Part shown: positions 7,135 to 7,751 of the stretch, piece after piece | How the letters are laid out: each line of letters begins with the position of its first letter | Numbering within the stretch: the first letter of the stretch is position 1 | Source of the DNA: an uncultured Lachnospiraceae bacterium | GTDB taxonomy: Bacteria; Bacillota_A; Clostridia; Lachnospirales; Lachnospiraceae | Assembly (NCBI GenBank): GCA_910587905.1 | Contig: CAJUOF010000110.1 | Coordinates: 1-7,751, forward strand | Direction: 5' to 3' | DNA: 7,751 bases | The notes under the pieces: model-generated | Told to the model about the DNA's origin: nothing | The model's input: only the letters and a program-made list of their open reading frames with translations | Database searches by the model: none | Translations under genes and position numbers: made by a program

Positions 7135-7751
7135 AACCATACCCCGATTATTCCATAACACCGCTTCCATGGTTGCCTAATATACCAGCCCACTGGGAAC
7201 TGGTGCGTAATAAAAATATTTTTGAGGAAACTAAAGATGTGGTTGGCGATGATATAGATGCATATTCTTTACTTTCCTTGACAACAAAAGGGATAATTCT
7301 CCGCGATATGGCATCTGGAAAAGGCAAATTCCCCAAGGACTTTAACACATACAAGATTGTCAAGCCAGGAGATATGGCATTTTGCTTGTTTGATATTGAT
7401 GAAACTCCGCGTACTGTCGGGCTTTCCCAATATGGCGGTATGTTGACTGGCGCATATACAATATTCCATGTAGCAAATATTAACTCGCACTATGCCTACT
7501 ACTATTATTTGTCGCTTGATAATGTGAAAGCAATGCGACCACTGTATAGCGGTTTAAGAAAAACCATTAACACAGGAACATTCCTTAGCTGTAAATTGCC
7601 TCTCCCTCCCCGTCCCGAACAGGATCAGATTGTGCGGTTTTTGGACTGGAAGGTTGCGAGTATCAACAGGCTAATAAATATCAAGAGGGCGGAGATTAAA
7701 CGGCTGGAGGAGTTAAAACTCTCCCAATTATTTGCCATAGTAACTCAGGGA
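7131..7751 (+). CDS. hsdS: Type I restriction-modification system specificity subunit, N-terminal part (3' end outside window)
   Basis: HsdS reads the two halves of the target site and places HsdM on it. The ATG (7131-7133) overlaps the hsdM stop and is served by GGAGGGG inside the end of hsdM. The frame is open for 207 codons to the window edge. PLPWLPNIPAHWELV (11-25) is the typical entry to a first target recognition domain of this family. That domain runs to about residue 150 and contains GDMAFCLFDIDE (80-91), common in such domains. Residues 144-160 (KTINTGTFLSCKLPLPP) and 161-196 (RPEQDQIVRFLDWKV onward to RLEELK) are the conserved C-terminal edge of the domain and the first spacer helix that joins the two recognition domains. 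A second recognition domain and second helix are expected beyond the window. The visible part has no stop, frameshift or repeat, so it looks functional. The sequence recognised cannot be inferred. Confidence 0.95.
   Translation, partial: MKPYPDYSITPLPWLPNIPAHWELVRNKNIFEETKDVVGDDIDAYSLLSLTTKGIILRDMASGKGKFPKDFNTYKIVKPGDMAFCLFDIDETPRTVGLSQYGGMLTGAYTIFHVANINSHYAYYYYLSLDNVKAMRPLYSGLRKTINTGTFLSCKLPLPPRPEQDQIVRFLDWKVASINRLINIKRAEIKRLEELKLSQLFAIVTQG

Overview
The window looks like a chromosomal segment of a gut-type Clostridia, most likely Lachnospiraceae (Bacillota). The evidence is the gap-pgk-tpiA order, the strong GGAGG-type ribosome binding sites, and proteins of clostridial character. This placement is inference from protein character, not from a search.

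Positions 1-3029 hold the 3' part of a glycolytic operon on the + strand. It contains the C-terminal three quarters of glyceraldehyde-3-phosphate dehydrogenase (1-759), complete phosphoglycerate kinase (858-2063) and complete triosephosphate isomerase (2165-2914). The gap-pgk and pgk-tpiA gaps each contain a hairpin. A long terminator at 2953-3029 closes the operon. This part is GC-rich with codon use typical of highly expressed genes. No phosphoglycerate mutase or enolase gene follows, although these often continue the operon in Firmicutes.

Positions 3030-4710 are a decayed accessory island with visibly lower GC. It starts with a well-formed ribosome binding site and the first ~20 codons of a large serine recombinase of the integrative-element type. 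The rest of that gene is gone and the catalytic serine is replaced by Phe. Next come two minus-strand genes, transcribed from right to left and ended by a perfect 11-bp terminator at 3249-3306. The upstream one (4637-4121) is a small P-loop ATPase. The downstream one (4107-3330) is an acetyltransferase/PUA-like protein. Each carries one in-frame TGA and one +1 frameshift, and the second has probably lost its acetyltransferase core as well. They look like a dead two-gene system.

Positions 4711-7751 hold an apparently intact type I restriction-modification operon on the + strand, divergent from the dead pair. A strong extended -10 promoter (4751-4779) precedes a 68-residue Cro/C1-type regulator (4832-5038), hsdM (5128-7134) and hsdS (7131 to the window end, overlapping hsdM by ATGA). 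hsdR is not in the window and should lie outside it. Together HsdM and HsdS would form the DNA adenine methyltransferase and recognition module of a type I system.

The most notable points are the serine recombinase fossil next to the tpiA terminator, the dead ATPase/acetyltransferase-PUA pair beside a live type I system, and the face-to-face promoters between them.
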